Source: an uncultured Bdellovibrionales bacterium
GTDB taxonomy: Bacteria > Bdellovibrionota > FAC87 > UBA2466
NCBI GenBank assembly: GCA_937903155.1
Contig: CALCZU010000089.1
Coordinates: forward strand, 1-44,813
Length of the DNA: 44,813 nucleotides
Reading direction: 5' to 3'
Part shown: piece by piece, positions 34,974 through 41,931 of the stretch
Numbering within the stretch: position 1 is the first letter of the stretch
How the letters are laid out: the number at the start of each line of letters is the position of its first letter
Program-made: the position numbers and the translations under genes
The notes under the pieces: model-generated
Told to the model about the DNA's origin: nothing
The model's database searches: none
What the model saw: only the letters and a program-made list of their open reading frames with translations

Positions 34974-35159
34974 ATGCTCGAAAAAAACGCCGCCGCTTCT
35001 AAACAAGTTTCCACTCTTAAAGTTCCAAAGTTTCCAGGACTCAAAAAGCTCGCAATGAAAGACAAAGAGCTCAGAGATTTTCTTTATTTTTGCAAAGATG
35101 AAGAAGTGAGAAAAAAGGCGATTGCGCTCATCGAATCTCGCATCCACTCCGTCCATTAA
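34974..35159 (+). CDS. Small basic protein, unknown
   Basis: A 61-residue basic protein, MLEKNAAASKQVSTLKVPKF at the start and then a helical segment (LRDFLYFCKDEEVRKKAIALIES). No signal peptide or membrane segment. AGGGGGAT 7 nt before the ATG gives it a good ribosome site, and codon-like structure continues to the stop 55 nt before folP. It may be a small regulator or nucleic-acid-binding protein; this is inference. It sits behind the two inverted repeats at 34873 and 34933. Confidence 0.5.
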   Translation: MLEKNAAASKQVSTLKVPKFPGLKKLAMKDKELRDFLYFCKDEEVRKKAIALIESRIHSVH

Positions 35160-35176
35160 TCTTTCGTTTTTCCAGC

Positions 35177-35206
35177 TTGAAAATCAGCAGCTCTCAGAGA
35201 TAGGCT
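35177..35206 (+). promoter_or_regulatory. Promoter for the folate operon, leaderless
   Basis: TTGAAA (35177-35182), 18-nt spacer, TAGGCT (35201-35206). The predicted start is about 35213, adjoining the folP ATG at 35214. Confidence 0.45.
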
Positions 35207-35213
35207 CCGTCTT

Positions 35214-36035
35214 ATGGACACTCCTAAACTTCCCCTCATCATGGGTATTTTAAATATCACGCCCGATTCTTTTTCGGATGGTGGAAAGTTTATGAGTGTC
35301 GATGCCGCGCTCAAGCAAACAGAGCGAATGGTCAAAGACGGTGCCGATATCATCGATATCGGAGGCGAGTCGACTCGCCCGGGAAGTCTGCCGGTTTCTC
35401 TTCAAGAAGAAAAAGACCGTGTGCTCCCGGTGCTTGAAAAAATCGCTAAGAACTTGTCGGTGAGAATTTCCATCGACACGCAAAAGTTTGAGATGGCATC
35501 TGAAGCAATTCCGCTCGGAGCGACGATTATTAATGATGTTTCGGGGGGCCGTGACATCCGAATGCTTTCTCTGCTGAAAGATCGCGCGATTACCTACATT
35601 CTAATGCATATGCAGAACACGCCCGAGACCATGCAGGAAAATCCTGTCTATCCCAATGGTGTTGTCCAAGAAGTTAAAAACTTTTTAAGGGACCGCGTTC
35701 GCAAATTCAAAGAGAGTGGCGTGCAGCCTTCTCAACTGTGGGTAGACCCCGGAATTGGATTTGGAAAAACGACGCAGCATAATCTCGATCTTTTGCGTCA
35801 TCTAGAAATGTTCAAAGAGGTCGGACACCGGCTTGTGATTGGGACTTCGCGCAAGGGCTTTCTGACAAAAGTTTCGGGTAAAGACGTTTTAAGTGAAAAT
35901 GAAAAGCTCAGCGGCACTGTGACGACTAATCTATGGGCTTCGCAGAACGGCGCGAGTGTATTTAGAGTCCACGACGTAGCCGAAATGAAGCTTGCGTTGA
36001 CGCTTTTGGATGGAATTCGTCATGGAAGTTTCTAG
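35214..36035 (+). CDS. folP: Dihydropteroate synthase
   Basis: A 273-residue enzyme that joins 6-hydroxymethyl-dihydropterin diphosphate to p-aminobenzoate, the sulfonamide target. Landmarks: MGILNITPDSFSDGG, GADIIDIGGESTRPGS, ISIDTQK, INDVSGG, LMHMQNTPETMQ, VDPGIGFGKTTQHNL and IGTSRKGFL. Length is normal for the family. No Shine-Dalgarno is seen; a promoter lies directly upstream. It overlaps the next gene by 14 nt, so the two are coupled. Confidence 0.97.
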   Translation: MDTPKLPLIMGILNITPDSFSDGGKFMSVDAALKQTERMVKDGADIIDIGGESTRPGSLPVSLQEEKDRVLPVLEKIAKNLSVRISIDTQKFEMASEAIPLGATIINDVSGGRDIRMLSLLKDRAITYILMHMQNTPETMQENPVYPNGVVQEVKNFLRDRVRKFKESGVQPSQLWVDPGIGFGKTTQHNLDLLRHLEMFKEVGHRLVIGTSRKGFLTKVSGKDVLSENEKLSGTVTTNLWASQNGASVFRVHDVAEMKLALTLLDGIRHGSF

Positions 36036-36363
36036 AGAAGTCACATTCCGCGCTTTTCACTCCCATCATGGAATGATGTCTGAGCCCAATCATCCTCACG
36101 ATTTTTTTGTGAATATTGTGATGGACGCTCCCGTTAACGAAGAAGGTTTTGTTTGTGATTTTCGCGCGGTGAAACGTTTATTTAATCGGATTGTCAAAAC
36201 AGAATTAGACGGAAAAAACCTCGATTTAGTTTTCGAGTATCCAACAGCGGAAAATCTTTCGGTACATATCTGGAAAAAAATGGAACCGTTTTTTCCTTTG
36301 AAGCGCATTGAAGTGCGCGAAAAACCCCACTCTAAAGCCATTTATTGCGGCCCCACAGCATGA
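36022..36363 (+). CDS. PTPS-family protein, probable FolB substitute
   Basis: A 113-residue 6-pyruvoyl-tetrahydropterin synthase-like protein. Zinc-binding histidines: His13 in TFRAFH, then His24 and His26 in SEPNHPHDFF, where the family normally has HGH. The catalytic Cys is absent; Glu21 three residues before the first His fits the ExxH pattern of PTPS-III, which replaces dihydroneopterin aldolase in folate synthesis (established for that subgroup). The usual LDH dyad reads LDG here. Its place between folP and folK strongly supports a folate role. The ATG at 36010 is an alternative start. Stop overlaps folK start. Confidence 0.78.
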   Translation: MEVSREVTFRAFHSHHGMMSEPNHPHDFFVNIVMDAPVNEEGFVCDFRAVKRLFNRIVKTELDGKNLDLVFEYPTAENLSVHIWKKMEPFFPLKRIEVREKPHSKAIYCGPTA

Positions 36364-36824
36364 GCATTCGAACTAAAATTGCGATAGGCCTCGGAAGTAA
36401 CCTCGGCGATCGGGAAAAGAACATCCGAAAAGCTTTTGAAAGACTTCAGGAAGAATTTCTTTTTGAAGCAAAGCTCTCGACGCTCATTGAAACGCCTCCC
36501 TGGGGAATTGAAGATCAACCTTCGTTTCTAAACGCGGCGGCGATTGGGCTTTCGGAATGGAAACCGACGGCGATTGTGAATTACTGCAAGCTTTTAGAAA
36601 GAGAATTAGGACGAGTCGATGCCGTGAAGTACGGACCTCGTCTGATTGATTTGGATTTGCTTCTCTTCGGAGAGGAAACTTGGAAGTCCGAAGGCGTTGT
36701 GGTGCCTCACCCTGAAATGCACAAGCGCAGTTTTGTTTTAATGCCTCTCGTGGAGCTAGATCCCAACTGGATACACCCAATTGAGAAGAAAACGATTTCA
36801 GAGCTTCTTGTAAAATTAAAATAG
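36360..36824 (+). CDS. folK: Hydroxymethyl-dihydropterin pyrophosphokinase
   Basis: A 154-residue enzyme transferring pyrophosphate from ATP to 6-hydroxymethyl-7,8-dihydropterin, the step before FolP. Landmarks: IAIGLGSNLGDREKNI, TPPWGIEDQPSFLNAA, LGRVDAVKYGPRLIDLDLLLFG and VVVPHPEMHKRSFVLMPL. The ATG overlaps the stop of the PTPS-like gene in an ATGA. The frame opens earlier at a TTG (36345) inside the previous gene, which I reject. Confidence 0.96.
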   Translation: MSIRTKIAIGLGSNLGDREKNIRKAFERLQEEFLFEAKLSTLIETPPWGIEDQPSFLNAAAIGLSEWKPTAIVNYCKLLERELGRVDAVKYGPRLIDLDLLLFGEETWKSEGVVVPHPEMHKRSFVLMPLVELDPNWIHPIEKKTISELLVKLK

Positions 36825-36834
36825 GAGAACCAAG

Positions 36835-37134
36835 ATGAAAGTCATGATCGATCTGTGCGTCGTTCCATTGGGCGTCGGTGTTTCTGTTTCCGCTTATATC
36901 GTCGAATGCGAAAAAATTTTAAAGAACGCAGGATTAAAAACTGCTTTGCATGCTTATGGCACAAATATCGAAGGGGAGTGGGACGCCGTTTTTCACGCCG
37001 TGAAACTTTGTCACGAAAAAGTCCATGCGATGGGCGCTCCGCGAATTACAACCACGATTAAGCTCGGCACTCGCACGGATAGAGATCAAACGATGGAAGA
37101 TAAAGTTCAAAGTGTTCTATCGAAGCTTTCGTAA
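36835..37134 (+). CDS. MTH1187/YkoF-type thiamine-binding protein
   Basis: A 99-residue protein of the MTH1187 family (TIGR00106), small alpha/beta proteins that bind thiamine or related pyrimidines. The family pattern is clear: MIDLCVVPLGVGVSVSAYIVE, LHAYGTNIEGEWD, CHEKVHAMGAPRITTTIKLGTRTD. Only 10 nt after folK with TAGGAGAACC before the ATG, so it is part of the folate operon and may act in cofactor scavenging or storage. It is probably cytoplasmic. Confidence 0.9.
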   Translation: MKVMIDLCVVPLGVGVSVSAYIVECEKILKNAGLKTALHAYGTNIEGEWDAVFHAVKLCHEKVHAMGAPRITTTIKLGTRTDRDQTMEDKVQSVLSKLS

Positions 37135-37155
37135 ATTGATTTGAGGTAGGGTGGA

Positions 37156-37207
37156 GTTCCAAAGACCTCTTCGTTATCGGGAGAGAGTCGGTTAAGGCCT
37201 TTGGAAC
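37156..37207 (+). other. Stem-forming region between the folate operon and lexA
   Basis: GTTCCAAAG (37156-37164) and CTTTGGAAC (37199-37207) are perfect 9-bp arms enclosing 34 nt that contain a further weak CTCT/AGAG pair. A CCCCTTGGGG hairpin adjoins on the right. It could be the operon terminator, a small RNA or a leader structure; no T-run follows directly. Confidence 0.35.
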
Positions 37208-37257
37208 CCCTTGGGGGATAAGGGCAGTAAAAACAAACAAACATCGTATCTATTGGA

Positions 37258-37277
37258 TACCATACATTTGTATGGTA
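37258..37277. promoter_or_regulatory. Putative LexA operator
   Basis: TACCATACA-TT-TGTATGGTA, a perfect palindrome with 9-bp arms, 86 nt before the lexA start used here. It includes TATGGT, a possible -10 hexamer. It resembles neither the E. coli CTGT-N8-ACAG box nor the TTAC-N3-GTAA box I recall for Bdellovibrio. Autoregulation is inferred. No second copy was found by eye in the window. Confidence 0.55.
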
Positions 37278-37362
37278 AGGTGGTCAATAGAGTAGTAGCG
37301 GGGCTGCGTAATTGGCCAAAAGCGAAATGACCCTTCTACTGACAGAACGGGGGAGAATCGAT

Positions 37363-37977
37363 ATGATGACCGAGATGAATAAAGACCTATCACCGCAACA
37401 GCAGGCCGTTTTCAACTATATCAGTGCGCATTATGAAGAACACGGGACGGCTCCGTCGTACCGCGATATTCAAGCTCATTTTGGTTTTAAGGCCGTGGGC
37501 ACCGTGCAAGATCATGTGAAGGCACTCATTCAAAAGGGGAAGCTCGAAAAGCCTGACAAGAAGGCGCGGGGTTTGATTCCTGTGGGTAAAAAATTAGAAG
37601 GGTCGAAGCGACTCTCGATCTATGGAGAGGTCGCGGCAGGCGGACTTCGGCAGACGGAGCAAATTGATTTGGGAAGTATTGTCGTTTCCGAAACCCTCGC
37701 ACAGGGTGAGTGCTTTGCGTTGCGAGTGGTTGGAAATAGTATGATTGATATCGGGATGTACGAAGGCGATCATGTGGTAGTCCAAAGAGGAACTCGGATT
37801 AAAAACGGAGACATTGTCGTTGCACTCGTCGAGGGCGAGACGACCGTAAAACGATTTGAGAAAAAAGGTGGCGAGGTTTTACTCGTTCCCGAAAATAAAC
37901 GCATGCAACCTATCAACGTCACGAAAAAATCTTTTGAGATTCAAGGCAAAGTCGTCGCTCTCCAACGCAAATTTTGA
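37363..37977 (+). CDS. lexA: LexA repressor / SOS regulator
   Basis: A 204-residue self-cleaving repressor. The N-terminal winged helix is LSPQQQAVFNYISAHYEEHG followed by PSYRDIQAHFGFKAVGTVQDHVKAL. The cleavage bond is Ala92-Gly93 in GEVAAGG, with catalytic Ser126 in VVGNSMIDIG and Lys163 in TTVKRF. RecA-stimulated self-cleavage lifts repression of the SOS genes. GGGGGAG 7 nt before ATG supports 37363; the frame opens at a TTG 51 nt earlier. The recognition helix (YRDIQAHFGFKAVGTVQDH) differs from enterobacterial LexA, in line with the unusual operator. A two-way terminator follows. Confidence 0.94.
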   Translation: MMTEMNKDLSPQQQAVFNYISAHYEEHGTAPSYRDIQAHFGFKAVGTVQDHVKALIQKGKLEKPDKKARGLIPVGKKLEGSKRLSIYGEVAAGGLRQTEQIDLGSIVVSETLAQGECFALRVVGNSMIDIGMYEGDHVVVQRGTRIKNGDIVVALVEGETTVKRFEKKGGEVLLVPENKRMQPINVTKKSFEIQGKVVALQRKF

Positions 37978-37995
37978 GTGGCTTCCACAAATAAA

Positions 37996-38025
37996 AAAAG
38001 CCCCGCTATTTCTAGCGAGGCTTTT
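37996..38025. terminator. Bidirectional terminator between lexA and the pilus-like operon
   Basis: Arms 37996-38008 and 38013-38025 form a 13-bp stem with one mismatch and a 4-nt loop. A-rich and T-rich flanks allow it to end both lexA (plus) and the DUF4402 operon (minus). Confidence 0.85.
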
Positions 38026-38042
38026 AAAGTAAAATCGTTTTT

Positions 38043-38504
38043 TTATTGATAGGTGACTGTGACGGTGAAAACGCCAGAGTAGTCGCCGGATTCTTGGCTA
38101 TTGGAAAGAGCGGCTCGCATTCCACCGACTCCAACCACTTGAGTTCCTGCGGCTCCTAAGTTCCCAGAGGAATTCGGATCTGAGGAAAGGCTCGAGATTT
38201 CGATTTGCTTATCTGGACCCACGCCATCACCGGTGCTGATCGTGACGTTCGCGGGAAGAACGATATTATAAGCTTTGTTTTTTTCCCCAGCGACTGTGAA
38301 TTTCGCGGCAGCAGCAGAAGTGGCGGCAACGGAAACTGCCGTATCGCCAGTGAAACCTAAACCAAAATCCAAATCTTGAGTTTTCGAGATTGAGATAGAT
38401 TTTTTAACTTGGGCTTTTGCGATCGCATTTGTGCTCGCGCTATTGCCTGCAAATGCGGATACGCCAACTACTAAGGCGAATCCGTAGATTAAGTGTTTGT
38501 TCAT
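38043..38504 (-). CDS. DUF4402 pilin-like subunit (last gene)
   Basis: A 153-residue exported protein: signal peptide to about residue 19 (ending SAFAGNS), then the DUF4402 pattern: KSISISKTQDLDFGLGFTGD, AKFTVAGEKNKAYNIVLP, TISTGDGVGPDKQ, a Gly-rich VVGVGGMRAAL, and QESGDYSGVFTVTVTYQ. This strand-rich fold is taken to be a surface-fibre subunit because the operon encodes an usher-like protein and a PapD-like chaperone. GGAGGATAA gives a strong ribosome site, so this may be the most highly made subunit. Terminator follows. Confidence 0.88.
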   Translation of the reverse strand: MNKHLIYGFALVVGVSAFAGNSASTNAIAKAQVKKSISISKTQDLDFGLGFTGDTAVSVAATSAAAAKFTVAGEKNKAYNIVLPANVTISTGDGVGPDKQIEISSLSSDPNSSGNLGAAGTQVVGVGGMRAALSNSQESGDYSGVFTVTVTYQ

Positions 38505-38541
38505 TTATCCTCCGTGTTTTTTTGAGACAGTTTAAAAAAAA

Positions 38542-39015
38542 TCATTGGTAGATAACCGTGACGGTGAAAACTCCGCTGTAGTTTCCCGATTCTTGAGTGT
38601 TTGTGATTGCAGCGCGAGTTGCGCCGACGGTGAGAGTTTCCATTCCGGACGCATTCAGTTTTCCGGTGCGGGAAGGGGAAGAATTAAAACGGTTGATCAT
38701 CATTTGACGGTCGATGCCCACACCGTTTCCGGTAGTAAGAATGAGCTGACTCGGAAGCATGATGTTGTAAGCGCGAGTAGGTTCTCCCGTAACTGTAAAT
38801 TTAGCGGCTTTGACTGAATCGGGTGTGACCGCAAACGAAGCGTCTCCGGGAAACGCGTCTCCAAAATCTAAGTCTGAGTTTTTGGCGATTCCAATGGAGG
38901 TTTTGACGAGCGCTCTTGCGTAGGCTGTTTGCGAACTCGAGCTTCCGGCGTAAGCGTAAGAGAAAACGATACAAGCGCAAATCGCAACGATGGCGAGCAT
39001 TCTTGAAATCTTCAT
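38542..39015 (-). CDS. DUF4402 pilin-like subunit
   Basis: A 157-residue exported subunit. Signal peptide MKISRMLAIVAICACIVFSYAYA; the frame opens 27 nt earlier (39042), but that would add acidic residues to the n-region, so I use 39015, with moderate doubt. DUF4402 landmarks: NSDLDFGDAFPGD, AKFTVTGEPTRAYNIMLP, ILTTGNGVGIDRQ, LTVGATRAAI, TQESGNYSGVFTVTVIYQ. It is the closest relative of the next gene in the operon (38043) and they may be a recent duplication. Spacing to that gene is 37 nt. Confidence 0.85.
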   Translation of the reverse strand: MKISRMLAIVAICACIVFSYAYAGSSSSQTAYARALVKTSIGIAKNSDLDFGDAFPGDASFAVTPDSVKAAKFTVTGEPTRAYNIMLPSQLILTTGNGVGIDRQMMINRFNSSPSRTGKLNASGMETLTVGATRAAITNTQESGNYSGVFTVTVIYQ

Positions 39016-39134
39016 GGCTTCATTTGGTAGGGGTCTATCCATAGACTCTTTCAGATTCCTTATCGGAAAGAGAAGGGATTCACTTGAGAGAAGATTTCTG
39101 TCAATCGCAGTCGAAAAGGGTTTTGAGATACGCT

Positions 39135-39842
39135 CTAGTATTTGTGGAAAGTGGTTCCGATGAGGTGAATTAGCTCGCGGCGTCGTCGATTTTCTTCGCG
39201 ATAGGGACCATCGATATTTTTATCTTCGCGAGAGTAATCATATAGTCGAGCTTGAAGAATATCGGCGTCATTGCCCGTAGGAGCTTCAAACTGGATATGG
39301 TAAATTTTGGGATTTTTTCTCGCAGTCTCGAAACAATCTTCAATTAACTTGATGTAACTGACCATTCCCTCAGGGGTTCCAGAGTGAATCAATCGAATGG
39401 TCATGGTACCCCAGTCTGGACTGGTATGAATATAGGCGGCCGCATGGACTTTTCCATTCTTTTCCACCGTCAGTACTTGCTCACGATTATCGTGAAGAGA
39501 ATCTTCAATTCTTCGCTGAATGTCTTTCGTTGTGAAGGCATGGGGTCCTCTAAACTCGCGGTGAGTTTGGAGACGTTCGATCGCTCTTAATTCTTGTATT
39601 TTGGGATCGTCCGACTTCGTAATATTTTTAATCTCAAAGTGATCGAGATCTAGAGCATTTACTTTTGTCGCCCAACCTTTTCCGGGTCGATACGGCAAAA
39701 TCCTGGACTTGATATTTCGATAATAGAAAGTCGAAAACCTTTCGAAAAACGATTGGCAAAAATAGGCATTGGAGAGGTTACAAGTCAGTAACACAAGCAC
39801 CAAAACGGAAAGGTTTCGTGAGTTTAAAAATCTTTGGAACAT
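39135..39842 (-). CDS. Exported GNAT-like protein within the pilus-like operon
   Basis: A 235-residue protein with a signal or anchor (NLSVLVLVLLTCNLSNAYF). The second half resembles a GNAT acetyltransferase core: strand VEKNGKVHAAAYIHTSPDW, a strand TMTIRLIHSG, the helix MVSYIKLIEDCFETARKN, a strand IYHIQFEAPTG, and a final helix. The acyl-CoA-binding Q/RxxGxG/A motif is not clearly visible, so catalysis is doubtful. AAGGATTTC supports the start. Its position between chaperone and subunit genes suggests a link to fibre assembly or modification. Family call is weak. Confidence 0.55.
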   Translation of the reverse strand: MFQRFLNSRNLSVLVLVLLTCNLSNAYFCQSFFERFSTFYYRNIKSRILPYRPGKGWATKVNALDLDHFEIKNITKSDDPKIQELRAIERLQTHREFRGPHAFTTKDIQRRIEDSLHDNREQVLTVEKNGKVHAAAYIHTSPDWGTMTIRLIHSGTPEGMVSYIKLIEDCFETARKNPKIYHIQFEAPTGNDADILQARLYDYSREDKNIDGPYREENRRRRELIHLIGTTFHKY

Positions 39843-39883
39843 GAAATCCTTTTCGACACTTTAAGCAAAAAAATTGAGAAATA

Positions 39884-40675
39884 TCAAGGGACTTGAGTTT
39901 CGGTTGAGGCAAGCACTTTTCCACCATCTTCTTCGGTGTCACGGTATTCCAAAGTTAATTTTCCATTTGCGATTTTTGTGTTTTCAGGAACGGTGAAGGG
40001 GTAGCTGATTTTTCGCTTTTTTAAGTAGGAAGCGACACTTCGGACAATTCCTAAACTCTGTTTGGTTTTCCCTGCAGGCGTAAAAAAGGCAAGTACGTCG
40101 CCATAGGGGAAACCGTTTCCTTCGCCCGTGAGATCAACACTATAACCCGGTTGACCATCGGGGAGTTTTACGAGTTTCAGATTTGAAAGCTTTGCTGTGA
40201 ATTCTACTTTTCCCTGTTTAAAAATCACGGGCACTGCAATGGCAACTTTGGCTTGAAGACGCATTTGAACTTGCTCGCCCTTTGCTTTGGGTTCGAGTTC
40301 AGGTTCATCCATGGGTTCAAATAAGAGATGCGCGCGATACTCGCCTTGCGCTAAATCTTTGGGACCTGAATACATGACCCGAATCACTTGCTCCAGGTTC
40401 GGAGGAAGCGTGACTTGGCGGGGAGAAAAGCGAATTAAATCAATCGCACTGCGGTCTTCTTTTTGGGGGCTCTTAGAAAGTTCCATCGATCCGTCTTCTT
40501 TCATTCGATAAAAGACCGTCGAAATTTTGTAGCGTGCGGGTTGAGTGCCGGTATGGCGTAACGAAACATCTCCCACTCGCTTTGTGTCCGAAAGAGTCAG
40601 CCGCGTTGGATAAACTCTCAAATCCGCGAAGAGGGGGAGAGAAAAAAGAATGAGAAAAAGGGATGACCTAAGCAT
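39884..40675 (-). CDS. PapD-like fimbrial chaperone
   Basis: A 263-residue periplasmic protein with a signal peptide (residues 1-18, ending PLFA). The first domain has the PapD-like pattern: LRVYPTRLTLSDTKRVGDVSLRHTGTQPARYKIS at 19-52, then IDLIRFSPRQVTLPPNLEQVIRVMYSG, matching the family's I.V.P....L.P...Q.V.V. A second immunoglobulin-like domain follows at about residue 150. Such chaperones hold subunits by donor-strand complementation and deliver them to the usher. Identity to classical chaperones looks low. AATAAGGC is the ribosome site. Confidence 0.8.
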   Translation of the reverse strand: MLRSSLFLILFSLPLFADLRVYPTRLTLSDTKRVGDVSLRHTGTQPARYKISTVFYRMKEDGSMELSKSPQKEDRSAIDLIRFSPRQVTLPPNLEQVIRVMYSGPKDLAQGEYRAHLLFEPMDEPELEPKAKGEQVQMRLQAKVAIAVPVIFKQGKVEFTAKLSNLKLVKLPDGQPGYSVDLTGEGNGFPYGDVLAFFTPAGKTKQSLGIVRSVASYLKKRKISYPFTVPENTKIANGKLTLEYRDTEEDGGKVLASTETQVP

Positions 40676-40711
40676 GCCTTATTCTAAAGCGAGATGCGGG
40701 TGAAGTAAAAT

Positions 40712-40999
40712 TCAAGGGTAGATGATCGTTACATTTAAAGAGTCGTTGACGCCAAGGCTCGAATTTCCCTGCTCGGATGACGTGAGTAGGGTATAGGCGG
40801 TTTCAGGCTCGCCCTGAAGCACGTATTTTGCGTTTCCGGAGGGAGCGGCAATCGTTTGGATTGAAGTTCGCTTCAAAACCCTTGCAGTCACTCTCGCACT
40901 CGCTGAAGACGAAGCGCCGGCGGTGACCCAGTTTGTCGAGGTAAACAAACAAATTAGCGCAATCCAAATCTTTGTCTGTCGTCTTTGAAAATTTTCCAT
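40712..40999 (-). CDS. Shortened DUF4402-like subunit
   Basis: A 95-residue exported protein: signal segment IWIALICLFTSTNWVTAG, then SARVTARVLKRTSIQTI, KYVLQGEPETAYTLL and a final LNVTIIYP. The middle of a normal DUF4402 domain (DLDFG, the LP strand and the Gly-rich turn) is missing, but the ends align with the larger subunits. It may be a tip, a terminator subunit or a decayed gene. The ribosome site CGGGAG directly touches the ATG; alternatively TACACT just before it acts as a promoter. Confidence 0.6.
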   Translation of the reverse strand: MENFQRRQTKIWIALICLFTSTNWVTAGASSSASARVTARVLKRTSIQTIAAPSGNAKYVLQGEPETAYTLLTSSEQGNSSLGVNDSLNVTIIYP

Positions 41000-41055
41000 C
41001 TCCCGAGTGTAGAGAAGAAATGTTCAGGAATGATGGTGTGGGGATGCATGCGATA

Positions 41056-41496
41056 TTATTGATACATTACAGTGACGACAAAGGGGGCAATGTAAGCGCC
41101 GGCTTTTTGGGATTGGAGAAGTGAGGCTCGAGTGGCCCCGACTCGCAATGTTTGTTTTCCATCACAATCTAATCTGCCCGCTTTTTCGGGGTAAGAACGA
41201 AACTGATTCACGAGAATTTGCTCATTGGGACCTGAGCCGCTGGCAGTTCTCAAGGTGACTTGGTCGGGGATAAGAATTTGGTAGGCACGGTAGGGTTCTC
41301 CGGTGACGGAAAACTCGGCTCCCTGTTGCGGAGAAATATTCATCGCGGGATCTCCTTGAAGCGCTTCTCCGAAATCGAGATCTTTAAACTTGCAGAGGTG
41401 AATCGCCGAGATAACTTCGGTCCAAGCTTTTAAAGCCTCGTGGGCTGCGAAAAGATTGAGACTCATCACAGTAAGAAGGTAGAGAATAAGTTTCAT
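41056..41496 (-). CDS. DUF4402 pilin-like subunit
   Basis: A 146-residue exported subunit with signal peptide MKLILYLLTVMSLNLFAA. Landmarks: CKFKDLDFGEALQGD, AEFSVTGEPYRAYQILIP, TLRTASGSGPNEQ, LRVGATRASL, QKAGAYIAPFVVTVMYQ. Two Cys (CKFKD near residue 37 and RLDCDG near 114) could form a disulfide. The ATG overlaps the stop of the upstream subunit gene in an ATGA, so they are translationally coupled and probably made in fixed ratio. Confidence 0.85.
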   Translation of the reverse strand: MKLILYLLTVMSLNLFAAHEALKAWTEVISAIHLCKFKDLDFGEALQGDPAMNISPQQGAEFSVTGEPYRAYQILIPDQVTLRTASGSGPNEQILVNQFRSYPEKAGRLDCDGKQTLRVGATRASLLQSQKAGAYIAPFVVTVMYQ

Positions 41497-41927
41497 GGAT
41501 AGATCGCTGTGACTAAAAAAGAACCTGCATATTTTCCGCGAGGTTGGTGCATGGAGATAGATTCGCGAGTGGCTCCGATGGAAACGGTTTGTCTCCCATT
41601 GCCATCTAATTTACCGTTCATTCCTTCGGGTGGATTCGAGCGAAATTCGCTGACCCCGATTCGGGCACCACAACCGCAATGAAGATTATGTAATGAAATT
41701 CGATTTTGCGGGAGGATCAGCTGGTAAGTTGAGTGCGGGCGTCCGCGGACTTCAACACTTGCCGAACCCGATGCGGCGGAAAGATCGGGTGAAACGGTCA
41801 GGGGAGGATCTCCTTGAATGGCCACTCCAAATTGCAGGTCAGACTTCCAGTGAATTCTTAAAAAGGTTTTTTCGTCATCGGGGGAGGTGGCAAATAAGAA
41901 GAGATTTAGAAGTAAAAAAAATCTCAT
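41493..41927 (-). CDS. DUF4402 pilin-like subunit (usher-proximal)
   Basis: A 144-residue exported subunit with a short signal (MRFFLLLNLFLFATS). It is the most divergent subunit: WKSDLQFGVAIQGDPPLTVSP, SVEVRGRPHSTYQLILP, a HCGCG insertion with two Cys, GNGRQTVSIGATRESI and KYAGSFLVTAIYP. It starts 4 nt after the usher stop. Its divergence and its place next to the usher gene would fit a tip or first subunit; this is inference. Confidence 0.8.
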   Translation of the reverse strand: MRFFLLLNLFLFATSPDDEKTFLRIHWKSDLQFGVAIQGDPPLTVSPDLSAASGSASVEVRGRPHSTYQLILPQNRISLHNLHCGCGARIGVSEFRSNPPEGMNGKLDGNGRQTVSIGATRESISMHQPRGKYAGSFLVTAIYP

Positions 41928-41931
41928 CTCT

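Noticed and set aside
37312..37362. Longer LexA start at a TTG
   Set aside because: No ribosome site there, whereas GGGGGAG precedes the ATG at 37363 and the protein then has normal length.
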